A stretch of 12,052 nucleotides of DNA from JAUWCW01 sp030609125 [NCBI: Candidatus Rokuibacteriota bacterium] (GTDB lineage: Bacteria > JAUVQV01): contig JAUWCW010000027.1 of assembly GCA_030609125.1 (NCBI GenBank), forward strand, positions 1 to 12,052. Direction: 5' to 3'. The translations under genes were made by a program, and so were the position numbers. Positions 1 to 6,161 of this stretch are shown here, piece after piece. The notes below the pieces were generated by a model. That model was not told the DNA's origin, ran no database searches, and saw only the letters and a program-made list of their open reading frames with translations. Each line of letters begins with the position of its first letter. Position 1 is the stretch's first letter.

Positions 1-5
1 CAGTT

Positions 6-186
6 AGGACTCACGCAAGAATAACTTCCCCTTTTCGCATCTCAGATTCAGACCGTCTTCGGCCGATCCTCAATCACGAAATCCTCGAAAGAGCCCTGCT
101 ATTCCTGCGGTTTCGCTCAATCAGATCGACCAAATCCGATCCAAATCTGAGCGCGAATTCTGTGAACTTATTCTTGCGTGAGTCCT
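6..186. repeat. MITE-like element with terminal inverted repeats
   Basis: Positions 6-28 and 164-186 are inverted repeats of 23 bp with one mismatch (C25/C167). The core 18 bp (7-24 against 168-185) is perfect. A second, nested inverted repeat pairs 41-48 (ctcagatt) with 144-151 (aatctgag), so much of the element could fold on itself. It has no ORF of coding size and is visibly less GC-rich than the genes around it. This is the structure of a short non-autonomous transposable element (MITE) or a deleted insertion sequence. I do not see a clear target-site duplication in the few flanking bases available, and I cannot name a parent IS family. It lies just upstream of the promoter of the coaBC operon. 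Confidence 0.6.
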
Positions 187-189
187 TCA

Positions 190-218
190 TTGCTTTTCCA
201 CCTCCTCTTTCCTATTAT
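190..218 (+). promoter_or_regulatory. Putative sigma70 promoter of the coaBC operon
   Basis: TTGCTT at 190-195 and TATTAT at 213-218 are separated by exactly 17 bp, close to the -35/-10 consensus. Transcription would start near 225, giving a leader of about 65 nt before the ATG at 290. The -35 box begins four bases after the inverted-repeat element ends, so insertion of that element may have shaped this promoter. The rest of 219-289 is GC-rich and shows no clear riboswitch or strong Shine-Dalgarno sequence. Confidence 0.5.
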
Positions 219-289
219 GATCTGATGAAATCCGTCGGCAGCACCGCGCGTTCTCCTCTCCCGGGCGGGCGCACGTCCCGGTTGGTCCC

Positions 290-1504
290 ATGCTGAAAGG
301 CAAGGCCGTCGTCCTCGGGGTCACGGGAGGGATCGCCGCCTACAAGGCGGCCGAAATCCTCAGGGGCCTGAAGAAGAACGGGGCCGACGTGGCGGTGGTC
401 ATGACCGCCAACGCCGGGCGCTTCGTCGCTCCCCTCACCTTCGAGGCCCTGTCGGGGAGGCCCGTCTCGGTGGACCTTTTCGATCCCCCCGCACCGGGCG
501 GCATGGAGCACCTGACGCTGGCCAAATGGGCCGACCTGGTGCTGATCGCACCCGCGACGGCCAACACCATAGCCAAGCTTGCCGCCGGCCTTGCCGACGA
601 CCTGATGAGCACCCTCGCCCTGGCGACGACGGCGCCCCTGCTCATCGCTCCGGCAATGAACACGCGGATGATCCGCCACCCCGCCACGGAGGCGAACCTG
701 GCCGCGCTTGCCGGCCGGGGGGTGCACATCATCAAACCCGAAACGGGAGCCCTGGCGGAAGAAGAGGAGGGCTACGGCCGGCTCGCCTCCACCGAGTCTA
801 TCGTGAGGAGAGCCTCCGAGCTGCTCCTTCCGCGTCACGACCTGGCGGGACGCCGGCTGCTGGTTACCGCCGGCCCGACCCGGGAGGCCCTGGACCCGGT
901 TCGCTACATTTCCAACCGCTCCTCCGGGAAAATGGGGTTCGCCATCGCCGTCAGGGCGCTGAGCCGGGGAGCGGCTGTCACGCTCGTTCACGGCCCCGTC
1001 TCCCTTGAGATTCCCGCAGGCGTTCACGCCGTCGCCGTCCTGAGCGCCGGGGAGATGCAGGCCGCCGTCAAAGAGCACCTCGAGGCGAGTGACGCTGTCA
1101 TCATGACGGCCGCCGTTGCGGACTTCAGGCCCGCAGACCCCCGCCCGGGGAAAATCAAGAAGGGCGGCACGGACGGCATGGTCCTCGAGATGGAGGCCAC
1201 TCCCGACATCCTGGGCGGAATCGGACGCAACAAGGGCCGGAGGATCGTCGTCGGATTCGCCGCGGAAACGAGCGATCTTGAGAAAAACGCCCGGAAGAAA
1301 CTGGCGGAGAAGAACCTGGACCTGATCGTCGCCAACGACGTGACGGTTCCCGGCGCAGGATTCGAAAGCGACACCAACCAGGTGGAGATGTTCACCAGGA
1401 CCGGGCGGCGAATTCCCGTGCCCCTTCTCCCCAAGGAAGAGGTGGCGGAGCGGATTCTCGACCAGGTAGCGAGCCTCCTCGAGCAGGCGGAGGAGGGGGC
1501 GTGA
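290..1504 (+). CDS. coaBC: Bifunctional CoaBC: phosphopantothenoylcysteine decarboxylase / phosphopantothenate-cysteine ligase
   Basis: This cytosolic bifunctional enzyme carries out two steps of coenzyme A synthesis: joining 4'-phosphopantothenate to cysteine (CoaB) and FMN-dependent decarboxylation to 4'-phosphopantetheine (CoaC). At 404 aa it has the usual length. The N-terminal flavoprotein half shows GVTGGIAAYKA (10-20), the catalytic-type His in MEHLTLAKW (His74) and the PAMN motif (121-124). The ligase half begins near 186, with TAGPTREALDPVRYISN (193-209), SSGKMG, TAAVADFRP and a KIKK segment. ATG 290 is the only usable start after the in-frame stop at 218, although the Shine-Dalgarno sequence is weak. 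The Cys of the CoaC 'ACG..G.GRM' segment appears to be Glu here (AEEEEGYGRL, 156-165). It heads a three-gene operon and its stop overlaps the next start. Confidence 0.95.
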   Translation: MLKGKAVVLGVTGGIAAYKAAEILRGLKKNGADVAVVMTANAGRFVAPLTFEALSGRPVSVDLFDPPAPGGMEHLTLAKWADLVLIAPATANTIAKLAAGLADDLMSTLALATTAPLLIAPAMNTRMIRHPATEANLAALAGRGVHIIKPETGALAEEEEGYGRLASTESIVRRASELLLPRHDLAGRRLLVTAGPTREALDPVRYISNRSSGKMGFAIAVRALSRGAAVTLVHGPVSLEIPAGVHAVAVLSAGEMQAAVKEHLEASDAVIMTAAVADFRPADPRPGKIKKGGTDGMVLEMEATPDILGGIGRNKGRRIVVGFAAETSDLEKNARKKLAEKNLDLIVANDVTVPGAGFESDTNQVEMFTRTGRRIPVPLLPKEEVAERILDQVASLLEQAEEGA

Positions 1505-2193
1505 GCGATTCGCCGGCAGCGGAGCTCGGCCGGCTCTGCCGTCTGACGGCGTCGCTGGTCCGGGACATCACGGAGAGCCGCTGGTCGGGGATGGACCACA
1601 TCCGGGTGGAGAGCGCTGTGGCCGCTGCGCTGAAAGAGATCGCCGGCAAAGTCGCCTCCTGCCGCAAGTGCCCTCTTTGCGAGAAGAGAAAGAACACGGT
1701 CTTTGGGGAAGGGAGCCCGGCGGCAGACCTCATGTTCGTCGGGGAAGGTCCCGGCGCCGACGAGGACCGGCTGGGAAGACCGTTCGTCGGCAGGGCCGGC
1801 GGCCTCCTTGACGACATCATCAGCAAGGGAATGGGGCTTCGCCGGGAGCAAGTCTACATCGCCAACGTTGTCAAGTGCCGCCCTCCGGGGAACCGCGACC
1901 CCGAACCGGCGGAGATCGCCATGTGCGCTCCCTATCTGCACGCCCAGATCGACCTCATACAACCGAGCGTCATCGTCGCTCTCGGCAAGTTCGCCGCTCA
2001 GGTTCTTCTCGACACGGGGACGCCCATCTCGAAGCTGCGGGGGAACTGGGGCGAGTACCGCGGCGTGAGGCTCATGCCCACCTATCACCCCGGCTACCTC
2101 CTTCGCAATCCCGGGGACAAGGCCCTCGCCTGGAGGGACATCCAGGAAGTGATGTCCGTCCTCGGTCTCGAGCCCCCGGCGAGGACGCAATGA
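1501..2193 (+). CDS. Family 4 (4Fe-4S) uracil-DNA glycosylase
   Basis: This enzyme removes uracil from DNA to start base-excision repair of deaminated cytosine. The 230-aa protein has the family 4 / SPO1-polymerase-related fold: GEGPGADED (81-89), the GRPFVGRAG segment (92-100), the KCRPPGNRDP segment (125-134) and the HPGYLLR motif (196-202). Likely iron-sulfur ligands are Cys57, Cys60, Cys126 and Cys142, whose spacing agrees with what I recall of the Thermus enzyme. About 50 extra N-terminal residues precede the cluster, as in many delta-proteobacterial members. It starts at GTG 1501, overlapping the coaBC stop by 4 bp (GTGA), so translational coupling is likely. Its own stop overlaps the next start as ATGA. 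The link to its neighbours is operonic rather than metabolic. Confidence 0.92.
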   Translation: MSDSPAAELGRLCRLTASLVRDITESRWSGMDHIRVESAVAAALKEIAGKVASCRKCPLCEKRKNTVFGEGSPAADLMFVGEGPGADEDRLGRPFVGRAGGLLDDIISKGMGLRREQVYIANVVKCRPPGNRDPEPAEIAMCAPYLHAQIDLIQPSVIVALGKFAAQVLLDTGTPISKLRGNWGEYRGVRLMPTYHPGYLLRNPGDKALAWRDIQEVMSVLGLEPPARTQ

Positions 2194-3605
2194 AAGGCCG
2201 GCTTGTCTCTCTCGCCGGATCCCTCCTGGGCGTCCTCCTCCTCTCATCAGCCGTCGGAGCCGGGAGTGGGCCCCTGCGCCTGACCATCCTCTTCACCAAC
2301 GACGTCCAGGGCTACATCGAGCCCTGCGGGTGAAGCAAGAACCTGCTGGGCGGTCTTGCCCGGAGAGCCACCTTCATAGAGAAAAAGCGCTCCGAGGGAT
2401 CTCCCCTGCTGGTTTTCGACACGGGCGACATGTTCTTCAAGGACGTCTCCCAGCTGGAGCGGGAGGCGCCCCTGCTCCGGGTCCGCTCGCCGCTTGTCAT
2501 AAAGGCGCTGAACACCATGGGGTACGATGCCGCCAACGTGGGCTGGATGGACCTCATGCTGCCGGAGGAGATCCTTGACGACGCCGTTTCGGGGGCTGCC
2601 TTTCCCTTCCTCTCGGCGAACGTCCGCGACGAGTCGGGGGAGCCCCCGTACAAGCCCTACCTGATCCGGGAATTCGACGGTTTCCGGGTAGGCATCTTCG
2701 GCCTCGTCAGTCCCAGGGTCGTCGCCGGCAAGAGGTACAAGCGGGGCTCCTACCGCGTACTCGACCCTCTCGAGACCGCCCGGGAGGTGGTGGAGGAGCT
2801 CAGGCGTTCCTGTGACTTCGTCATCGCCCTCACCAGCCTCGGAGTGAAGGACGACCATGCCCTGGCGCGGTCCGTGGAAGGAATCGATGTCATCCTCGGC
2901 GGTCTGACGAAAAAAGTCATGTACACGGCGGAGGTCGAGGGCCGGACCGTCATAGCCCAGGCGGGATCGAAGGGAATGCGCATCGGCCGGCTCGAGGTTG
3001 AGATCCGGCCCGGCGGGAGCGGCCCGTGGGTCCCTCGCGGGGAGACGACGACAGAGGCGGCACGGACTTTCAGCTGGACGCCCGTCTCCCTTCAGAAGAA
3101 TATCAAGGACCACCCGGACATACTTGCTCTGCTCGAGGAGTACCGCAACACCCTCAAGGAGCAGCAGATCGCCCGTCAGGTCTCCCGGCAGCCGCTCGGA
3201 CCGCAGTCAGCGTACACAGGCATGGCGACCTGCCGGGAGTGCCACCCCCGGGAGTCTGCCCAGTGGAGCAGGAGCCCCCACGCGCACGCCTTCGTTACCC
3301 TTGTCAGGAAGAACCAGGACGGCAACCCGGACTGCCTGTCGTGCCACGTGACGGCTTTCGCTGAACCCGGGGGCTACAGGCCCGGATCGGAAGACCCGGA
3401 CCTGGCGAACGTTCAGTGCGAGGCCTGCCACGGGGCCGGAAGGTCCCATCGGGGAAGGGGACGCATCAACCTGAGGGTGCCGGAGTCGGTCTGCCGCGGC
3501 TGCCACAACATGGAAAACAGCCCCACTTTCAGGTACGAGAACTATCTGAGAAAGCTCGGAGAGCACTCCGACGGCTATTTCCGCCGCCCGCCCGCGTTAC
3601 GGTAG
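2190..3605 (+). CDS. Exported selenoprotein candidate: 5'-nucleotidase-like domain fused to tetraheme cytochrome c, read through in-frame TGA (Sec48)
   Basis: Seen: an open frame of 471 codons interrupted only by TGA at 2331-2333. Residues 1-24 form a signal peptide. A 5'-nucleotidase/UshA-like region follows (TNDVQG 36-41, LLGGLARRA just after the TGA, FDTGD 76-80, a GGLT segment near 237). The C-terminal part carries four CxxCH heme sites (348-352, 382-386, 410-414, 435-439) in a cytochrome c554-like setting with WSRSPHAHAF. The TGA gives EPCG-U-SKN where I expect Cys in relatives, and a SECIS-like hairpin follows at the fdhF spacing. The fragment after TGA, if started at ATG 2430, would have no signal peptide, yet heme c attachment requires export. 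So one read-through polypeptide makes sense. Most metal ligands of the phosphatase are replaced, so hydrolase activity is doubtful and a redox role is inferred. Start ATG 2190 overlaps the upstream stop. I recall a related family named '(seleno)protein ExtKL' in Geobacter. The alternative is a nonsense mutation or sequencing error. Confidence 0.82.
2331..2368 (+). promoter_or_regulatory. Putative bacterial SECIS element
   Basis: Directly after the TGA (2331-2333), GGGC (2348-2351) and GCCC (2358-2361) pair around a six-base loop GGUCUU (2352-2357). The stem extends through U2347-G2362 and C2346-G2363, with weaker pairs below. The GGU of the loop is the seventh codon after UGA. In E. coli fdhF, from memory, the SECIS loop AGGUCU also places GGU at the seventh codon and is likewise closed by GC/GC. 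Such an element recruits SelB with selenocysteyl-tRNA. A competing hairpin pairs GCAAGA (2335-2340) with UCUUGC (2354-2359), and there is no clear bulged U, so the fold is not certain. Confidence 0.65.
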
Positions 3606-3632
3606 CGGGGCAGCGGGAAACAGGAAACGGGC

Positions 3633-3658
3633 TGGTCGCAGGCTGAAGCCTGCGGCTA
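3633..3658. repeat. Palindromic repeat between convergent genes
   Basis: CGCAGGCT (3637-3644) and AGCCTGCG (3647-3654) form an inverted repeat that extends with wobble pairs to 3633-3658. It lies in the 53-bp gap between the stop of the plus-strand selenoprotein gene and the stop of the minus-strand ComFB gene. It could act as a bidirectional transcription end or be a REP-type repeat. There is no U-tract on either side, so I do not call it an intrinsic terminator. Confidence 0.5.
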
Positions 3659-3946
3659 CTAGAAATGATGGGGACGCTTGGTGACCTTCTTGAACGCTTC
3701 CTCCACCGCCTTCCTGGCTTCCTTAAGAAGAGCCGCGTCTTCTTCCTCTCCGGCCTTCTCGTGGAAACTGTAGACGTGGTAGCGCGGCTGAAGGCTGTTG
3801 AGGGCGATGGCCGCGGCATCGAGGATGCAGTCGCGACAGCGGCAGAGCGAGGAATTCTCCCCAAGATGGTGCTCGATGGCCATCCACACCTTCTCCTCGT
3901 TGCCGTTTTTCAATTCATCGATGTCATGGTAGTCGATCAATGCCAC
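3659..3946 (-). CDS. ComFB-family protein (late competence development domain)
   Basis: A 95-aa soluble protein made almost entirely of a ComFB domain. The signature is a cysteine cluster C-x-C-x2-C (Cys35, Cys37, Cys40) followed by DAAAIALNSLQPRY (43-56), matching the family's 'C-x-C..C..D..A.ALN.L.P.Y' pattern. An acidic and basic helix follows and the protein ends in RPHHF. ComFB was named from the Bacillus comF operon. More recent work describes family members as cyclic-dinucleotide (c-di-GMP) receptors, which fits the diguanylate cyclase-type genes further along this window, though a direct link is inference. The start is GTG 3946, with AAGGTGA as a good Shine-Dalgarno sequence. It begins 6 bp after the stop of the mog gene, so the two are very probably co-transcribed. 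Confidence 0.82.
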   Translation of the reverse strand: MALIDYHDIDELKNGNEEKVWMAIEHHLGENSSLCRCRDCILDAAAIALNSLQPRYHVYSFHEKAGEEEDAALLKEARKAVEEAFKKVTKRPHHF

Positions 3947-3952
3947 GGTCGG

Positions 3953-4429
3953 TCACCTTCCCTCTCTTGTGCTCCCTGAAAAGAGCCATTGCAGCGTCGG
4001 CAGGATAGTCGCGAAGCACTCTTGCACCGCCTTGGGGCTGCCCGGCAGGTTCACGATCAGGCACTCTCCGCAGAAACCGGCGAGTGCCCTTGAAATCAGG
4101 CTGGCGGGGGCCTTCTCGTAGCTTGCCCACCGCACGGCCAGCGACAGGGCGGGCAGGTCCCGGTCGATGAGGGGATGTGTCGCCTCCGGAGTCACGTCCC
4201 GAGGGGCCACGCCCGTGCCTCCCGTTGTCAAAAGGATCCTGACGGCGCTGTTGCGGACCATGCTTCTCAGGGCGGCGCGTATGTTCCGGACCCTGTCCGG
4301 GACGACCCGGTACGCTTCGACCCGGGCAGGGACGCTGGAGAGCAACTCGCAGAGCAACCGGCCGCTGAGGTCTTCGCGCTCTCCCCGCGAGGACCTGTCA
4401 CTGGCTGAAAGTACCGCAGCTCCAGTCAT
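3953..4429 (-). CDS. mog: Molybdopterin adenylyltransferase, MogA/MoaB family
   Basis: This 158-aa cytosolic enzyme is expected to adenylate molybdopterin with ATP before molybdenum insertion, in molybdenum (or tungsten) cofactor synthesis. Motifs: SASDRSSRGEREDLSG (8-23), the nucleotide-binding TTGGTG (68-73), RDVTPEAT (77-84) and NLPGSPKAV (127-135). The length is somewhat short but normal for the family. ATG 4429 is preceded by GGAGAGGAAG. I cannot decide between MogA and MoaB naming from sequence alone. It lies 6 bp upstream of comFB in the same direction, behind a TTGACA promoter. Molybdo- or tungstoenzymes, such as formate dehydrogenases, are common in respiring anaerobes that also use selenocysteine. 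That context is suggestive only. Confidence 0.9.
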   Translation of the reverse strand: MTGAAVLSASDRSSRGEREDLSGRLLCELLSSVPARVEAYRVVPDRVRNIRAALRSMVRNSAVRILLTTGGTGVAPRDVTPEATHPLIDRDLPALSLAVRWASYEKAPASLISRALAGFCGECLIVNLPGSPKAVQECFATILPTLQWLFSGSTREGR

Positions 4430-4446
4430 CTTCCTCTCCGCAACCC

Positions 4447-4475
4447 ACCTTAGTACAGCGCAAAGACCATGTCAA
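4447..4475 (-). promoter_or_regulatory. Putative sigma70 promoter of mog-comFB
   Basis: On the minus strand a perfect TTGACA (plus-strand 4470-4475) is followed after 17 bp by TAAGGT (4447-4452). The -10 box matches the consensus only in part. The start of transcription would be near 4440, giving a short leader of about 11 nt that includes part of the Shine-Dalgarno sequence of mog. The promoter lies between the terminator of the cytochrome operon and the mog start, where a new transcript would be expected. Confidence 0.5.
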
Positions 4476-4484
4476 CGCATCCGG

Positions 4485-4510
4485 AAAAACGGGGGCAGTC
4501 CCCGGTTTTC
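4485..4510 (-). terminator. Intrinsic terminator of the HAMP-cytochrome operon
   Basis: On the minus strand, AAAACCGGGG (from plus-strand 4509-4500), a four-base loop ACTG and CCCCCGTTTT(T) form a GC-rich hairpin followed by a run of five T. There is one G-G mismatch (4491/4504). It sits about 40 bp after the stop of the cytochrome gene at 4550. The matching A-run on the other side means it could also work on the plus strand. Confidence 0.7.
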
Positions 4511-4549
4511 TGTCTGGAACCATTCGGCGTCCGTCACCTGGCAGCTCCT

Positions 4550-6142
4550 TCACAGGGCGGCGGAATCGGCTCCTTCGGGGTGGCACCTCTCGCACCGGTC
4601 AACACCGTCGATCATCCACTGCGGCGGCCTGCCGAAGCGGAATTTGTGATCGTGGATGCTGAACGAATTTCCCGAGCCGCTCACCGCAGGGGGGTGACAG
4701 TCGACGCACCCCGCCTGGCCTTCGGTGTGCTCCGCGTGCGCCTCGTAGTCTTCGAGTGTCTCCTTGTGGCAGGTGCCGCACAGCTCGCTGTCGGTGAGAG
4801 TGGCTTCCGGCTCGATCTCCCCGGCGGAGGGACGGCTGTGGCCCGTGCAGACGTCGCAGCTGACACCCTGCAGGATGTTCACCCTTCCCGCCCAGAACTC
4901 GAACTGCCTGTGCCGGTCCTCATAGCTGCCGTCCCCCTTGAAATCCTCCGCTCCCTGACCGGCCTTGGGCACCAGCCCCTGGTAGTAGCGCATCAGGTCC
5001 TCCCCGGGGCGGTACCCGACTGGATAGCGGAACTTCCCGCTCCTGTCGTGGCCGCTGGTGTGGCACGACTCGCACACCATGTCCCACCGGCTCTGCACCA
5101 GAAGTGCGGGATTGACGATGTCGAACTGGTCCGTCGATTCGGTGTGTCGCAGGCCGGGGCCGTGACAGGATTCGCATCCCGTGCCCCTCTCCATGTAAGT
5201 GCCGTCGAAGGGGTTGAGAGCTGTCGTGTGACAGCCGGCGCAGTACCGCAGCCATGAACGGCTGTATGACCCTGCGCCTGCGGCCCAGCCCTCTCCCACG
5301 ATGGACCACCTCTCGGGTCTGACCATGAGGCCCTTGCGGCCCTCAACGATATACCCCTGGACCCAGTGCTCGCCGACGGTGTAGAGGATCTTCTCAGGTG
5401 GAAAAGGCTTCTTCCCTTCGAAGCGGTCCCTGATCACCGAAGGGTCTCCGGCGGCGTCCTGGAAGTTCCGGGTGTGCAGACTCCTGCTCCACTCACTGTA
5501 GATATCGGGGTGACACCCGCGGCATCGCTCGGAGCCGACGTATTCGGGGAGCAGATCGGCCGAAAAGCTCAACTCCTCCCCGACGGCCACGCCCTGCTCG
5601 TGACAGCTGAGGCACAGCTCCCCCTTGGCGTTCGACATCCTGAGAAAGTAGGTCGGGAAGCGCTTCCGGCGGCTGATGGCGGAGCGGGCCAGCTCAACGA
5701 AGGTGGGGGGAATGAATCTCCGTTCCGCCTCGAACGGCCCGTGGGGATCGTGGCACGTGGCGCAGGTCATGGTGTGGTAATCGTCGAGGTGAAACTCCTC
5801 CGGCACCGCCGACTCGGGCCTGATCTCGACGGGGTGCTCGTCGCGGTAGTGTGCGTCCTCGTGGCAGCCCGAGCACAGGGCCACTATCTGGTCGACGAAG
5901 GTAACCGTCGTGTAGTCTTCCTTGTCCGGTTCCGGCGTCTTCCGGTGACAGGTCAGGCACTGGTCCGGGTCCGACATGAAGGCGTGGGGATTCACTCTCT
6001 CCTCCACCGCCCCTCCGGAAGCAGCGGGGGAAAAGACCGCCGCCAGGCAGAAAAGAGCCGCCGCCAGGGGTGCGGAGAGTCCGGCGGGACCACGCCGACG
6101 GCCTGCGGTGCTGCCGTGCCCGGAAAAGCGAGGGAGCGTCAT
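4550..6142 (-). CDS. Exported multiheme cytochrome c, 11 canonical CxxCH plus one atypical CxxC site
   Basis: A periplasmic or surface electron-transfer protein of 530 aa. From the ATG at 6142, an arginine-rich stretch and a hydrophobic segment (LSAPLAAALFCLAAVFSPAASG, about 22-43) form the signal peptide. Canonical heme sites in order are CLTCH, CSGCH, CATCH, CLSCH, CRGCH, CAGCH, CESCH, CESCH, CGTCH, CVDCH and CERCH. CDVCTGH (about residue 429) has the cysteines but not the adjacent His. The fifth site sits in a cytochrome c554-type block (RCRGCHPDIYSEWSRSLHTRNF) resembling the sibling cytochrome at 2190-3605. I prefer ATG 6142 over TTG 6172: the ATG has AAGG 10 nt upstream and lies 19 nt after the stop of the preceding HAMP gene, whereas the TTG overlaps that gene. 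A hairpin terminator follows the stop. The specific redox partner is unknown. Confidence 0.92.
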   Translation of the reverse strand: MTLPRFSGHGSTAGRRRGPAGLSAPLAAALFCLAAVFSPAASGGAVEERVNPHAFMSDPDQCLTCHRKTPEPDKEDYTTVTFVDQIVALCSGCHEDAHYRDEHPVEIRPESAVPEEFHLDDYHTMTCATCHDPHGPFEAERRFIPPTFVELARSAISRRKRFPTYFLRMSNAKGELCLSCHEQGVAVGEELSFSADLLPEYVGSERCRGCHPDIYSEWSRSLHTRNFQDAAGDPSVIRDRFEGKKPFPPEKILYTVGEHWVQGYIVEGRKGLMVRPERWSIVGEGWAAGAGSYSRSWLRYCAGCHTTALNPFDGTYMERGTGCESCHGPGLRHTESTDQFDIVNPALLVQSRWDMVCESCHTSGHDRSGKFRYPVGYRPGEDLMRYYQGLVPKAGQGAEDFKGDGSYEDRHRQFEFWAGRVNILQGVSCDVCTGHSRPSAGEIEPEATLTDSELCGTCHKETLEDYEAHAEHTEGQAGCVDCHPPAVSGSGNSFSIHDHKFRFGRPPQWMIDGVDRCERCHPEGADSAAL

Positions 6143-6161
6143 CGAAGGCGGACCTTCAGCT

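Noticed and set aside
2190-2333. A 47-aa secreted peptide ending at TGA 2331
   Set aside because: It is only a signal peptide plus the first strand of a phosphatase domain that continues in the same frame after the TGA. It makes no sense as a separate product.
2430-3605. Cytochrome starting at ATG 2430
   Set aside because: This start lies inside the conserved FDTGD-M segment, has no signal peptide for a c-type cytochrome, and ignores the conserved coding sequence at 2334-2429.
3633-3658. Intrinsic terminator for the selenoprotein operon
   Set aside because: The hairpin is good but no T-run follows on either strand, so I list it only as a palindromic repeat.
4838-4858. Counting CDVCTGH as a normal twelfth heme site
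   Set aside because: The residue after the second Cys is Thr, not His. Heme attachment is possible but not supported by the standard motif.
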